Part shown: in pieces, positions 17,148 to 28,140 of the stretch
Position numbering within the stretch: the first letter of the stretch is position 1
Layout of the letters: each line of letters starts with the position of its first letter
From: Magnetococcales bacterium
GTDB lineage: Bacteria; Pseudomonadota; Magnetococcia; Magnetococcales; UBA8363
Assembly: GCA_015232645.1 (NCBI GenBank)
Contig: JADFZF010000003.1
Span: forward strand, 1 to 54,842
DNA: 54,842 nucleotides
Direction of reading: 5' to 3'
Notes under the pieces: model-generated
The model's database searches: none
Seen by the model: only the letters and a program-made list of their open reading frames with translations
Told to the model about the DNA's origin: nothing
Position numbers and translations under genes: made by a program

Positions 17148-20100
17148 ATGAGCATTCCGTCCCCCACCTCCTCCATGAATGCACCGAGGCCAAGCTTCAC
17201 AGACCGCCTCCGCTCCCATTCGACCGTCATAATAAGATTAATTCTATTTTGCGGATTAGTGCTTACCGGCTTGTTGGTGTACCAAACCTGGGAACGATCG
17301 CTGGATGAGTGTCACAAAGAATTGAGCAGGGACAGTCGGATCGTGTTCGATGATGCCTCCGCACACCTGGGAAGCTTGGTGGATGAGATTCAAAAGTTAT
17401 CGCGGTTGACTCAGACATTCGATGGGTTGCAACGGGAACGATTCCGAATTTTTTCCGAAAGTGTAATGGCGCGGCAGGGGATGCTGCGAGCAATCATGCA
17501 TATGCCCTTGGTCCAGGCTGACCCGATAACCGATGAAAGACAGGTGCGATTGGAAATCTCCGGGGATCAGGAGGGGGATGGCAACGCCCGATCGCAAGGC
17601 AAACACCAGCAATCCGGGAGACATCTTCCCATTCAATCGATGGAACCGACATCGGCGGCCAATAGCGCATTCATTGGCCATGATTTGTACTCCATTCCTG
17701 CGTTCAAGGCAGCACTCGAGCACTCCATGCATGTTGGGCGACCGGTGTTCATTCCCCAACCCGATTTGATTGACAAATTGAACGGATGGCTTCTGGTCGA
17801 TGCCACCTATCCGGGTCCTCGGGAATCTTTATCGATGGAGGAACGCCGTTCACAATTCAATGGGGCCACCGCATTTTTATTGTCGGTGGCCGGTATGCTG
17901 CGCCAGGACCCTTTCCCGGAACTGGAATTGAAACTCTTCATGGCAAACCTTGCCAAACCTGCGGAACCACCGAGGGATCGGATTGAACTTTTCCACCGTC
18001 AGGTGCATTCCGATCGTGAAAAAGGCCCGGTATTAAAAAAACTGACGGTGAGCAAAGCCATCTATTCCTCGCATGGGCAGACGATTGTTCTGGAAATCAA
18101 CAGGGGGGTGCATATCAGTGATATTGATTTTACAGTATTATTCATTTCACTGACCGCCGGTTTGGCGCTGACGCTGTCAGGCCTGCTGTGGGTGGGAAAA
18201 ATGAAATCTCAATTCCCTCCTCAATGCGATCAATGCGAAATTGCGCAACATGATAGGCTGTTCAAACGGGTGCTTGACGCCATTCCGGCACGGGTCTACT
18301 GGAAAGACGCCGCAGGGCGTTACCTCGGGGGCAACCAATTGTTTGCCACGGATGCAGGCCTGGGTGCGGCTCCAAATCTGTTGGGTAAAACCGATTTTGA
18401 TCTACCATGGAGAGAAAGGGCGCACCAGTACCAGGAGGATGACCAGCAGGTCATCTCCGCCGGTCAAGCCAAGTTGACATTTGAAACGGTACATAACCCC
18501 AACGACGGCAGGGAGTTGTGGCGCCGGAGACATAAGATGCCAATGCTGGGATCGGATGGAGAAAATTTTGGTATCTTATGTATCTACGAAGATATTGCCC
18601 TGCACGAAGAGATCGAAGGCAACCTGCGTAAACAGGAAATGCGCATGCGCTTGGTGTTCGACAACGCCGGCGAGGGCATCATAACCACCAGTCGTACCGG
18701 AACCATAGAATCTTTCAACCGGGCAGCGACAAAATTATTTGGATATACTGCAGATGAACTGATCGGACGCAATGTTCGCCAATTGATTCCGGAGCCATAT
18801 CAAAGTCGTCACGATGGTTACATCAACAACTATCTGGAATCGGGATATTCGCGAATCATCAACGGAGGTCGTGAAGTCAAAGGGTTGCGAAAGGATGGAA
18901 CGGTCTTCCCCATGTTCATCACTGTCAGCAGGATGGAGATCAACGGTGAACTGTTATTTACCGGCATTATTCGTGATTTGACGCGGGAAAAGGAAAAAGA
19001 GACGGAACTTCTCAAGCTTTCCAGCGTCGTCGAAGGGAACCCCAGCGCCATCATCATTACCGATATCAATGCTCGTATTGAATACGTCAATCCGCAATTC
19101 GTGGAACTGACCGGTTACAGTGCTACAGAGGTCGTCGGCCTGAATCCGAACATTCTCAAATCCAGGGATAATCCGGAAAAATATAGAAATCTGTGGAGAA
19201 CCATTCTCGCGGGCAAAGTCTGGCGTGGCGAATTCTATAACCGTAGAAAGGACGGAAGTTGTTTCTGGTCGGGATCCACCATCTCGGCCATCATCGACCA
19301 GGAAGGAAAAATCATCCGTTTTGTTGGCGTGTTACGTGACATCACCCAGATCAAGGAACAGGAAGCTCGTGCCAGGGAGGCGGAAAACCAACGGCTCAAA
19401 AGCGACATGCTGTTGATGATGTCACTGGAATCCATTCGCGATGGTTTTGCCATTTTCGACAAGGATAATCGTCTAGAAATTTGGAACAACGCCTTTCACG
19501 AATTACACGACAAGGTATCGGATCTCATCGTCGCCGGGACAACCTATGATGAAATCCTCCGTACCGCGGTGGAACGAGGACAAATCATCAAGTCCACCGG
19601 TTATCACGACCCGCTATTGTATAACCGGGGGATACCATCGGATCGGTTGACGCAGACTTTTGAAGAAGAATTCAGTGACAACCGATGGGTTCGCATATCG
19701 GAAAATCAAATGACCGACGGCAGCAGCGTGGTGGTCTATTCGGATATTACGTCGTTGAAGATAGCCAAGGCGGAAGCAGAGGCGGCAGCCCGGGCGAAAA
19801 GTGATTTCCTGGCCAATATGAGCCATGAAATACGCACCCCCATGAATGCCGTCATTGGATTAACGCACCTCTGCCTGCAAACCCAACTGACCCATCGTCA
19901 GAGAGATTATATTCAAAAAGTTTATAATTCCGCCACATCGTTATTGAGGATCATCAATGACATCCTGGATTTTTCCAAAATCGAGGCAGGCCGGATGGAT
20001 ATTGAGGCCATCGATTTCACCCTGGAGGAGGTGTTGGGCAACCTGGATGCACTGATGTCGATGAAAGCAAGCGAAAAGAAACTGGAATTTTCCTTGCTGA

Positions 20101-22043
20101 CCTCCACCGACATTCCCCCCAGTCTGGTCGGGGACCCTCTGCGGCTCGGGCAGGTGTTGCTCAACCTAGTCAACAATTCCATCAAATTTACCGAGAGGGG
20201 CAGCATCAAGGTCATAACTGATATTATCGCCAGGGAAGAGCACGCTATCCGTCTCAAATTCGTAGTCAGTGACACCGGGGTCGGGATGACGCGTGAGCAA
20301 CAAAACCGGTTGTTCAGTCCATTTACCCAGGCGGATTCATCCATTACCCGTAAACATGGGGGGACCGGCCTGGGACTGGCGATCAGTCGACGATTGGTCG
20401 AGCTGATGGGTGGCCGAATCGGTGTGGAAAGCGATCTCAATCAGGGTTCCCGATTTTTCTTTGATGTCCGTTTCGGAATCTCCAACCGGATCATGCACAA
20501 AAAATGGTTCCATGTTGATGACCTGCGGGGAATGAAGGTGTTGGTGGTAGACGACAACGAAAGCGCGCGTCAGGTCATGTCCGACTATTTGACATCGTTT
20601 ACCTTTGTGGTGTCGGCAGTCAAGAGTGGTGAGGATGCCCTGCAGCAAATCCTGCAAGCGGATCGGGAAGCTGCCCCTTATACGCTGGTGATCATGGATT
20701 ACATGATGAACAATCTTGATGGCATCAGCACGGCCTACAAGATACGTACGGAATTGCGGCTGGCGACGCCACCGACGATCATTCTAGCCACGGCCCATGG
20801 CGGTGATGACATCGTCGGCCGCGCCCTGGAGAATGCCAGCATCGATGGTGTCTTGATCAAACCAATCAACCAAACCGTCCTGTTCGACACCATCATGGAA
20901 GTTCTGGGACGCACCAAGCCAGCGACGATCCAGCCTTTGCCATCGGGGAATTACCGTGATTTCTGGGCGGTTCTTTCGGGGGCCAGGATATTGCTCGTTG
21001 AAGATAATGAAATCAATCGCCAAGTGGCGAGGGAATTGTTGGAACAAGCCAACATCACGGTATTGTCGGCCGAAAATGGACGGATGGCTTTGAACATCGT
21101 TGCCGACGAATACGTTGATGGCATTCTGATGGATGTGCAGATGCCCGTGATGGATGGGATCACAGCGACCAGGGAAATTCGGAAAGACCCCCGTCTGGAC
21201 GTCATTCCCATCATCGCCATGACAGCCAATGCCATGTCGGGTGACCGGGAGGAATGTTTGGCAGCAGGGATGCAGGAACACATATCGAAACCAGTGGACC
21301 CGGCAGAACTGTTTTCCAAATTGGCCCGCTGGGTGGTCCCGAGCCGGCCCGTACCGGTGCCATCCCCGGTAGAATTCTTTCCCAGGAAAGATCACGCAGA
21401 GACTCAACAACTCCCTGCAATCGCCGGCATCGATACTCAGGGGGGACTCCGGCGCATGGGAGGCAATGTCCAGGGATACATTCAACTTCTAGAACGGTTT
21501 TGCGGCAATCAGCGCCAGGCCTGCAACAACATCGAAACCGCTCTAGTGAACCAAGACCATGGGACCGCCTTGCGTCTCGCCCATACTCTGAAAGGGGTGG
21601 CGGCGACTATCGGGGCGACCAGGTTGAGCGAGTTAAGCAAACTTGTGGAATCAGCGCTCCAAAATGAAAAAACGGGGACCGATATCACGCCGTTGTTGGC
21701 CGATCTGGCTCAGGAAGCCTCCCATGTCATGGCCGCGATTGGATCTGCGCTACAGGATCTACGCCGTGACGATGCATTGACCGTCGTACCGGAGGAAACC
21801 CCGGAAATCATTGCCCAGCGTCGACAGCTACTTATACAAGCGGCCTGTCAGCTGGCTTCCTACGATGCCGCCGTCGAACAGACCCTGCAACTGTTGCATG
21901 AAGGTCTAATTTCGTATCCGATGCAGGAATGGATGAAAATATTGCATCACCATGTGGCCAACTACGATTTTGAAGCGGCACTGGAGGCTTTACGTCATGG
22001 CGCTCTGGCCTTAAACATATCGTTGGAGGATACCGACCCATAA
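17148..22043 (+). CDS. Large hybrid sensor histidine kinase with 4 PAS, 2 REC and HPt
   Basis: This 1631-residue phosphorelay protein has a membrane segment near 27-48, a periplasmic sensor region of about 280 residues, and a second segment near 327-350. Four PAS domains follow (about 370-490, 498-620, 623-750, 757-880). The HisKA domain has phospho-acceptor His893 (SHEIRTP), and the ATPase domain has N, G1 (DTGVGM) and G2 (GTGLGLAI) boxes. Two receivers carry Asp1184 (VIMDYMM) and Asp1329 ([12 protein letters not shown]). An HPt domain carries His1479 (AHTLKG), and about 80 residues follow it. All relay residues are present, so phosphate could travel His-Asp-His in one chain. No cognate output regulator is adjacent. 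ATG 17148 follows GGGAAG; the frame is open to 17094. Confidence 0.92.
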   Translation: MSIPSPTSSMNAPRPSFTDRLRSHSTVIIRLILFCGLVLTGLLVYQTWERSLDECHKELSRDSRIVFDDASAHLGSLVDEIQKLSRLTQTFDGLQRERFRIFSESVMARQGMLRAIMHMPLVQADPITDERQVRLEISGDQEGDGNARSQGKHQQSGRHLPIQSMEPTSAANSAFIGHDLYSIPAFKAALEHSMHVGRPVFIPQPDLIDKLNGWLLVDATYPGPRESLSMEERRSQFNGATAFLLSVAGMLRQDPFPELELKLFMANLAKPAEPPRDRIELFHRQVHSDREKGPVLKKLTVSKAIYSSHGQTIVLEINRGVHISDIDFTVLFISLTAGLALTLSGLLWVGKMKSQFPPQCDQCEIAQHDRLFKRVLDAIPARVYWKDAAGRYLGGNQLFATDAGLGAAPNLLGKTDFDLPWRERAHQYQEDDQQVISAGQAKLTFETVHNPNDGRELWRRRHKMPMLGSDGENFGILCIYEDIALHEEIEGNLRKQEMRMRLVFDNAGEGIITTSRTGTIESFNRAATKLFGYTADELIGRNVRQLIPEPYQSRHDGYINNYLESGYSRIINGGREVKGLRKDGTVFPMFITVSRMEINGELLFTGIIRDLTREKEKETELLKLSSVVEGNPSAIIITDINARIEYVNPQFVELTGYSATEVVGLNPNILKSRDNPEKYRNLWRTILAGKVWRGEFYNRRKDGSCFWSGSTISAIIDQEGKIIRFVGVLRDITQIKEQEARAREAENQRLKSDMLLMMSLESIRDGFAIFDKDNRLEIWNNAFHELHDKVSDLIVAGTTYDEILRTAVERGQIIKSTGYHDPLLYNRGIPSDRLTQTFEEEFSDNRWVRISENQMTDGSSVVVYSDITSLKIAKAEAEAAARAKSDFLANMSHEIRTPMNAVIGLTHLCLQTQLTHRQRDYIQKVYNSATSLLRIINDILDFSKIEAGRMDIEAIDFTLEEVLGNLDALMSMKASEKKLEFSLLTSTDIPPSLVGDPLRLGQVLLNLVNNSIKFTERGSIKVITDIIAREEHAIRLKFVVSDTGVGMTREQQNRLFSPFTQADSSITRKHGGTGLGLAISRRLVELMGGRIGVESDLNQGSRFFFDVRFGISNRIMHKKWFHVDDLRGMKVLVVDDNESARQVMSDYLTSFTFVVSAVKSGEDALQQILQADREAAPYTLVIMDYMMNNLDGISTAYKIRTELRLATPPTIILATAHGGDDIVGRALENASIDGVLIKPINQTVLFDTIMEVLGRTKPATIQPLPSGNYRDFWAVLSGARILLVEDNEINRQVARELLEQANITVLSAENGRMALNIVADEYVDGILMDVQMPVMDGITATREIRKDPRLDVIPIIAMTANAMSGDREECLAAGMQEHISKPVDPAELFSKLARWVVPSRPVPVPSPVEFFPRKDHAETQQLPAIAGIDTQGGLRRMGGNVQGYIQLLERFCGNQRQACNNIETALVNQDHGTALRLAHTLKGVAATIGATRLSELSKLVESALQNEKTGTDITPLLADLAQEASHVMAAIGSALQDLRRDDALTVVPEETPEIIAQRRQLLIQAACQLASYDAAVEQTLQLLHEGLISYPMQEWMKILHHHVANYDFEAALEALRHGALALNISLEDTDP

Positions 22044-22200
22044 AAGGGATCGGTACGAATGGAACGAACGTCTCCACCCGCCACCAACGCCCGCTCCCGA
22101 GAACGTCGATGTCAGTTAGCAAGCGAATAATAATGTTTCCGGAGATCAATAGATTCAGGCCATTGGAGCGGAGTCACCAGATGCGAAACAATGCCTCGAT

Positions 22201-24315
22201 ATGAACGGACGAACCATATTTTGGTTCTCTTCTGGTTTTTTTTTCCTGTTCGCTGTCGTAGCCTTGACGGGAACCGCATGGTTTGCCGTCGCGGGTGGAG
22301 AAGGGATCCCAGCCTTCGATGGGGAAGAAATTCAATGGTTGCAACGGCAGGCTGCAATATTCTTGCTGGTGTTTTTTTGCCTGGCGGTCGTATTGGTTCA
22401 ACTGCTTTTTTGGTTGGACCGGATGTTGTGGCGGCCGATGGCGCAACTGGGACAGGGAATGGACATCATGGCCACTGCCAACCCCCTGCACCATCTGGAA
22501 CCGGTGGAAAACAATCTGCTGGGATCCCTGCCCAAGGCTGCACGGTCGCTGGGTGAAGCCCTGTTCCACGCCCAACGTCAGGTCAGGGAAAGCGTGATGC
22601 GGTGCGATGAAGGGATCAGGCCCTTGGAACAGGTGATCAAACAACTGCCTCTGGGGCTGATCATCATGGATATCCAAGGGCACATCATCTTGTACAACAT
22701 GGAAGCGCAGGCGATTTTTCATCGCCAGGCAGAGGCCTTGGGCCTCGGACGCACCTTGTACGAGCTGCTCTGGCGCCCTCCCGTGGAGACCGCCATCGAC
22801 ATGCTCGCCAGGATCGAACAACCTGAAAAAAAATCACTTCGTTTTTTTTGTCCCCAGGCGCACAATGAGGGGACTTTGGACTGTGTCATGCGGTCGCTGA
22901 TGGGAGAAGGCCTGGAACAGAAATATTACCTGCTCACCTTTGCCACCGCGGATCGCCGGCTGGAGTCGCTGCACCACTGGCGTCGGTGGCTGCATCACGA
23001 TTTGCCGGCATCGCAACGTCCGGCCGATGGTTGCTGCCGAACCAATGAACGGGCAGGTGCCGAATTCGATCAGGATGCCATGTCCGGACATGGCTGGCCG
23101 GAATCGGTTCGGCAAACGAAAGAATCGTCTCCCTTTGGCAGGCGGCCAATGGCAGAGGAGGCCAGAAGATTTGTGGTTGAACAGTGGCAACTGACCGATA
23201 TTTTAACCTCCGACGTCATGGCGGCACTGCGGCGCCGGATGACGGATCGTTCCGAGTGCACGGTGGAGGAGTTGGGGCAACCACTCTGGATTCGGGCCGA
23301 TGCCCCGGCCATGGTGCTGTTGTTGGAAACGTTGATCCTGGAAATAGTCCGAAAAACCGGGGTTCGGACATTGAAAATGCAAGCCTTGATGGACAATCAG
23401 CGTGGCTATCTTGATCTGATCTGGCCTGGCTTGCCCATGGAAAGCCGTGCCGTCGAGGCTTTACGCCTCCTGCCTTTGGCATCTGCTGATCAATCATCCC
23501 ACAAATTGGAGCAATTCCTGTTGCCGCACTCAAGCGAACTTTCAAGCTGCGAGCATCGACGGCAAGGGCATGCGGTATTACGAATTTCGGTGGTGGCCTC
23601 TCCGCAGCCTGCCGCCGGTCCCCCTGATCTGATCCCCGAACGTCCTGAATTTTATGATTTCTCGCTGTTGAACACCTGGACATCCCTGGGACGAGCAGTA
23701 GGCAAGGCATTATCAGGCTTGAACTATGTGGTGTTCGATACGGAAACCACCGGTTTGCAACCCTCCAAAGGCGATGAAATTATTGCCATCGCTGGTGTCC
23801 GCATCGTCAATGGGCGAATTCTCAGTGGCGAAACATTTGAACGTCTGGTCAACCCCCGCCGTCCCATCCCGCCGGAGTCCACTCGCATTCATGGTCTGAC
23901 CATGGCCGATGTCGAAGGCCAGCCGACCATCGAGGAAATCCTGCCTCAATTCAAATCGTTTGTCGGCGATTCGGTCCTGGTGGCACATAACGCCGCCTTC
24001 GACATGCGTTTTTTGCAACTCAAGGAGGAATCTTCCGGGGTTCGACTCGACCGACCCGTTTTGGACACCTTGCTGCTTTCGGTCTACTTGCATAACGAAG
24101 ACATGGACCATACCCTGGATGCCATCGCCAGGCGCGTGGGGGTGACCGTCCAGGGACGACATACCGCCCTGGGCGATACCCTGGTGACCGCCGAGGTGTT
24201 TATAAGATTGATTAAACTTCTTAATAACAAAGGAATTTCAACGCTTGGCTTGGCCATGCGGGCCTCGGAGAGCATGGTGCAGATACGACGACAGCAGGCC
24301 AAGGCCAACTATTGA
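22201..24315 (+). CDS. Membrane-anchored PAS/kinase-like protein fused to a DEDDh 3'-5' exonuclease
   Basis: This is a 704-residue fusion. Two membrane segments (about 5-29 and 49-71) are followed by a linker, a PAS domain (about 147-205, LPLGLIIMDIQGHIILYN), and a region aligned in position with a kinase ATPase domain but lacking clear N/G boxes. The last 195 residues are a DnaQ/epsilon-type exonuclease with all catalytic residues: D513 and E515 (DTETTGL), H596-D601 (HNAAFD), and H654/D659. It should degrade nucleic acid 3'-5' at the inner membrane face. It is not the replicative epsilon subunit, which lacks the membrane and PAS parts. Similar fusions are known in other Proteobacteria, role undefined. 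It lies 157 bases after the hybrid kinase, same strand. Confidence 0.85.
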   Translation: MNGRTIFWFSSGFFFLFAVVALTGTAWFAVAGGEGIPAFDGEEIQWLQRQAAIFLLVFFCLAVVLVQLLFWLDRMLWRPMAQLGQGMDIMATANPLHHLEPVENNLLGSLPKAARSLGEALFHAQRQVRESVMRCDEGIRPLEQVIKQLPLGLIIMDIQGHIILYNMEAQAIFHRQAEALGLGRTLYELLWRPPVETAIDMLARIEQPEKKSLRFFCPQAHNEGTLDCVMRSLMGEGLEQKYYLLTFATADRRLESLHHWRRWLHHDLPASQRPADGCCRTNERAGAEFDQDAMSGHGWPESVRQTKESSPFGRRPMAEEARRFVVEQWQLTDILTSDVMAALRRRMTDRSECTVEELGQPLWIRADAPAMVLLLETLILEIVRKTGVRTLKMQALMDNQRGYLDLIWPGLPMESRAVEALRLLPLASADQSSHKLEQFLLPHSSELSSCEHRRQGHAVLRISVVASPQPAAGPPDLIPERPEFYDFSLLNTWTSLGRAVGKALSGLNYVVFDTETTGLQPSKGDEIIAIAGVRIVNGRILSGETFERLVNPRRPIPPESTRIHGLTMADVEGQPTIEEILPQFKSFVGDSVLVAHNAAFDMRFLQLKEESSGVRLDRPVLDTLLLSVYLHNEDMDHTLDAIARRVGVTVQGRHTALGDTLVTAEVFIRLIKLLNNKGISTLGLAMRASESMVQIRRQQAKANY

Positions 24316-24366
24316 CAGGGTTCATCGTCGATGCCGGATCCGCCCCTCCCCGGCCCCCGATTCCAG

Positions 24367-25366
24367 TCAACTCAGACCCGCTTCATCCATCAGGGCAAGC
24401 AGCCGTTTTTTCCGTTCGTGGCGCTGGCGCAAGGTGTGGAGACGTCGGGTAAACTCCTTCTTTTTCTTTTGGTTGCTGGCTTTTCGGCGTAGTATGGTCA
24501 AACGGTCAATAGCGTCGGTATAACCGGAAACGCTTCGCAAAGCGATCGAATTCTCGATTTCTTCCCAATCCGTGCACTTCTGAGCCGGCAAGGGTTTGAC
24601 TGACGCTGGAGGGGAGGACGGCGGCATCTTCGTGTTTGAGATTTCGGTATTTCCATCCACCGTCTCGAAGCCGAACAATGCCAAGGCATCATCGACAGCA
24701 AGATGTTTTGCGGATGCCGGTCCGGTTGCCTTCTCGGGCAGGTCGATATTCACCTTGGCGATCAGGTCGTTTTGGTCGACCTGGCGCAGAAGGAATAAAA
24801 ATTCGGGTTTTTCGTCCAACCGGGCTCCCACCCCATACAGCACCGCCGCCACATGTTTGCACATATAGGCATAGTCGGGACAACTACATGAAAATTTTAT
24901 CTCCGATGGTTGTGGAAACAATCCTTTTTGCTGGCGGCAGAGTCGCTCCATGACCCCTTTGCAAAACGACCCTGCAACAGTTCCACCAAGGAATCGAGCC
25001 ACCCTGGCAGTCTTCACAAAGAGACTGCCAGAGGGGTTTGGGCAGGGGGGCAATAGCGACGGTGACCTTGTAGGTCGAAGAGCCGCTGACCAGAGCCGAT
25101 ATCTTTCCAGGATCGATCTTGAGATCAAGAACCGAACCGTTTCGGACATAAGTGCGCCCCCGAGGCAGACGGTTGGCAAAATCCTGGTAGCTCTCCAGGT
25201 TTTGGCACCACGCCTTGCCCCAAAAGGTCACGGCAATGGCCCTGCCGACAATGACGACGGGGGCCAAGGACTGACCCTTGGCACGCAATTGTTTCATTTC
25301 CTGAGCGGCTTGCAGCCGACGCTTGGCCACCGGAACATAAGGTGCCCACCGACTGAAGCGTGCCAT
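24367..25366 (-). pseudogene. SWIM zinc-finger protein, broken by two frame changes
   Basis: Partner of SNF2 helicases. ATG 25366 (MARFSRW) follows GGAGG at good spacing, just before the end of the SNF2 gene. Reading frame one runs through RTYVRNGSVLDLKI to LCEDCQGG. The family-like continuation (LDSLVELLQGRFAKG) is in a second frame. VMERLC onward, including the SWIM motif CSCPDYAYMCKHVAAVLYG, is in a third. The two breaks, near 24998-25004 and in the G4 run at 24954-24957, each behave like loss of one base, and lie under 60 bases apart. The remaining C-terminal part is Lys/Arg-rich. No single ribosome could make the full protein without two +1/-1 shifts, so it is called a pseudogene; sequencing error is the alternative. 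Confidence 0.8.
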
Positions 25367-25370
25367 GGTT

Positions 25371-28067
25371 TCAATCCTCCGAGACGGTTTGTAAATCAAG
25401 GGCAATCAGTCGCAACAATTCATCGTCCTTCATTTCGGTGACTTTGATCTCAGCCGCACCGGACAACAGGTCCTGGCTGAGAGCCTTTTTGGACTCGATC
25501 AGGGCATCAATCTTTTCTTCAAGTGTACCTCGACAGACAAATTTATGCACCAGGACATTTTTCTTTTGTCCGATGCGGAAGGCGCGGTCGGTGGCCTGAT
25601 TTTCCACGGCCGGGTTCCACCACCGGTCGAAATGCACCACATGGGAGGCGGCGGTGAGGGTCAGACCTGAACCTCCCGCCTTGAGAGACAATACGAAAAA
25701 AGGGATATTTTCGTCTTCCTGGAATGATTGTACCAGTGATTTGCGATTTTTTACCGTCGTTTCCCCATGCAGTACCAACCCCTGACGGCCAAAAATGCCG
25801 CCGAGGAAGTTTTCCAATGGGGCAGCCATTTCACGAAACTGGGTAAAAACAAGCATTTTTTCCTGACGTGCGGCCACCACTTCGGTAATTTCACGCAGAC
25901 GGGCCAACTTGCCGCTGTCTTTTTCGGCCCAGGAATGATCGTTCAACCATTGGGAGGGATGGTTGCAGATTTGATTCAAGCGCATCATGCCTGCCAGAAC
26001 CAGCCCTTTGCGTTGGATGCCATCGACTCCCTGCCGCAAGGACTTGGCGATATCCTCGACGGTCTGGCTGTAAAGTGCCGCCTGCTTGCGGCTCAGGGAG
26101 CAGTGCGCCTTGACCTCGGTTTTATCCGGCAGGTCGGTGATGACCGTCTTATCGGTTTTCATCCGCCGCAGGATGTAGGGGCTGACCAAGGCTCGCAGGG
26201 GGCCGTAGGGGTTGTGCTCGCGCTCCGCGATTTTTTTTGCATAGGAGCGAAATTGCTTCGCCGTCCCGAGCAGACCCGGATTGATGAAGTCAAAGATAGA
26301 CCATAAATCGCCCAGGTGATTTTCCACCGGCGTGCCTGTAAGGACGATACGGGCTTTGGATTTCAATTTTTTTGCCGTTTTGGTTTGCTTGGCGTTGGGA
26401 TTTTTGATCGCCTGCGCCTCATCCAGAATGACCAGATGCCAGTCCATTTCCGTAAGCACCGGCAACCGCAGGAGGGTGCCGTAGCTGGTGATGACCAGGT
26501 CGGTGTCGGAGAGTTGATCGGATTCGAGGGCTTTGAGTTGTACCGCCGGCATGGCCGAGGGATGGACGATCATTGAACTCAGGCTGGGGATGAAGCGTTC
26601 GATTTCGGCAGCCCAGTTGGCCAGCAGCGAGGTCGGGGCGACAAGAAGATTGATTTTTCTTTCCTGATGTTGGCGTTTGATGAGCAGCAGCAGGGAGAGT
26701 ACCTGAATAGTTTTTCCCAATCCCATGTCGTCGGCAAGACAGGCCCCAGCCGCAGACCGCTCAGCAATTGCATCCATTCCACTCCCGCTTGTTGATAAGG
26801 GCGCAAGGTGCCATGCAATTCGGGGCCGGAGTGGATTTCGGTCCCTTTGGGGTGGCGCAATGATTTCAAGGTGTCAGCCAGCCAGGGACCGGCGGTGACC
26901 CGAGACCATTCGGCGTCGGCCATCTGGCCGTCATCCATGACAATCGTCCTTCCCGCCAGCATGCGCATGGCTTCGATGAAGGTCAAACCGTTCCGGGAGG
27001 CCTGGGACTGGGCCTCCTGGAATTGTTGTATGGCACGTCGCATGCGCTTACGGTCCACCTCGACCCATTGGCCCCGCAGCAACACCAGATGATCGCTACC
27101 CGAAAGGAGCAGGGCGATCTCTCGATCGTCCAACGGTTCTCCTTCGAGCATGACATCCATGCGAAAGTCGAACAGCCCGTCCAGCCCCAATGCCGAAGGA
27201 GATTGGCTGCCAATCGTGGCAGTGACTTTCGGTCGCACCGGTCGGCTGGCACGCCAGCTGGACGGCATGCGGACGATGATCCCCGAGGCTTCGAGCTCAG
27301 GAACACTAGCGAGGAATCGAGCCGCCTCGTTCGGCCGCCAACGTAACGGATGAAAGATATCTCCGGCGTCCACCATGTTTTTCAACCACTCGCACCGCTC
27401 TGAAGCTTTCTGTACCGGCAGCAGTAAGGATAAAAGCTTGTCGCGGTTGGCGGCTCCGGCATACTCACGCAACGCCTGGCCGAGCGGTATATGTTGCGCC
27501 GTGGCGGCATTGGACAGACGGGAGGGATAGGTCGCCATGAATGCGAGGACATTCAGAATCCATGCGATTTTCAGCCAGGTTGAAGTTGACCCGCCCCACC
27601 AGGTTCCAAACCGAATTCAACCCTTGGAGGAAGGATTGCAGATCGGTGCCGGATTCGGCGAGGGCGGCGGTCAGAGCGGAAGCAGTTTTTGTCCATAATT
27701 CAAGAAGGATATCAACGTTAAGATATTCCATGCCGGGCATCATGGGGGCTGCCAGGGTCAGGGACGCCAACTCGGCCTCGTTCGGTGGCGGTACCACCAT
27801 GGGGCCACTTGCCGTGGAATGCTGGCAAACACTGTTGATGTATCGTGCGGCAAAATCACGCCACCAGCGGAATACCGGCGGGAGGTTCCGCCCCATTTCG
27901 CCGGCGCCCAGGCGCAACAGTCCCTGGCCGGACCCTTGCGAGAAGGATTGGATTAAGCGCCTTGCCACGCCATCTTCCAAAAGGTGGGCGTCCGCTGCCT
28001 TTTCCAGGACAAAATTTCCCTGAGGTGTCAGCCGTAGGCTGAATGTTGCCTGTTCATTCATGGTCAT
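25371..28067 (-). pseudogene. SNF2/RapA-family helicase, broken by two frame changes
   Basis: This ATP-dependent DNA translocase gene would encode about 900 residues. ATG 28067 has GGAGA upstream. Frame one ends near FNLAENRMDSECP. Frame two (from about 27545) holds the middle region to QLLSGLRLG. Frame three carries the helicase core: ADDMGLGKT (Walker A), LDEAQAIKN (Walker B/DEAH-like), LTGTPVENHLGDLWSI, and the C-terminal lobe with ATDRAFRIGQ. The first break is near 27544-27548; the second is in the G4 run at 26744-26747, where one extra G would restore LGACLADDMGLGKT. A truncated 468-residue helicase starting inside frame three would lack Q-motif sequences. Together with the SWIM gene it forms a typical SNF2-SWIM operon that has decayed. 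Confidence 0.82.
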
Positions 28068-28140
28068 CGGTCTCCGGTCAGCGCCCTGCGGTATGGTGCT
28101 CAAATGGATCTCCTGCAAGGTCAGATCCGTGAATGGCGAT

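Noticed and set aside
24998-25004. Programmed frameshifting as explanation for the SWIM gene breaks
   Set aside because: No slippery heptamer with a downstream structure is apparent, and two shifts within 60 bases would be needed.
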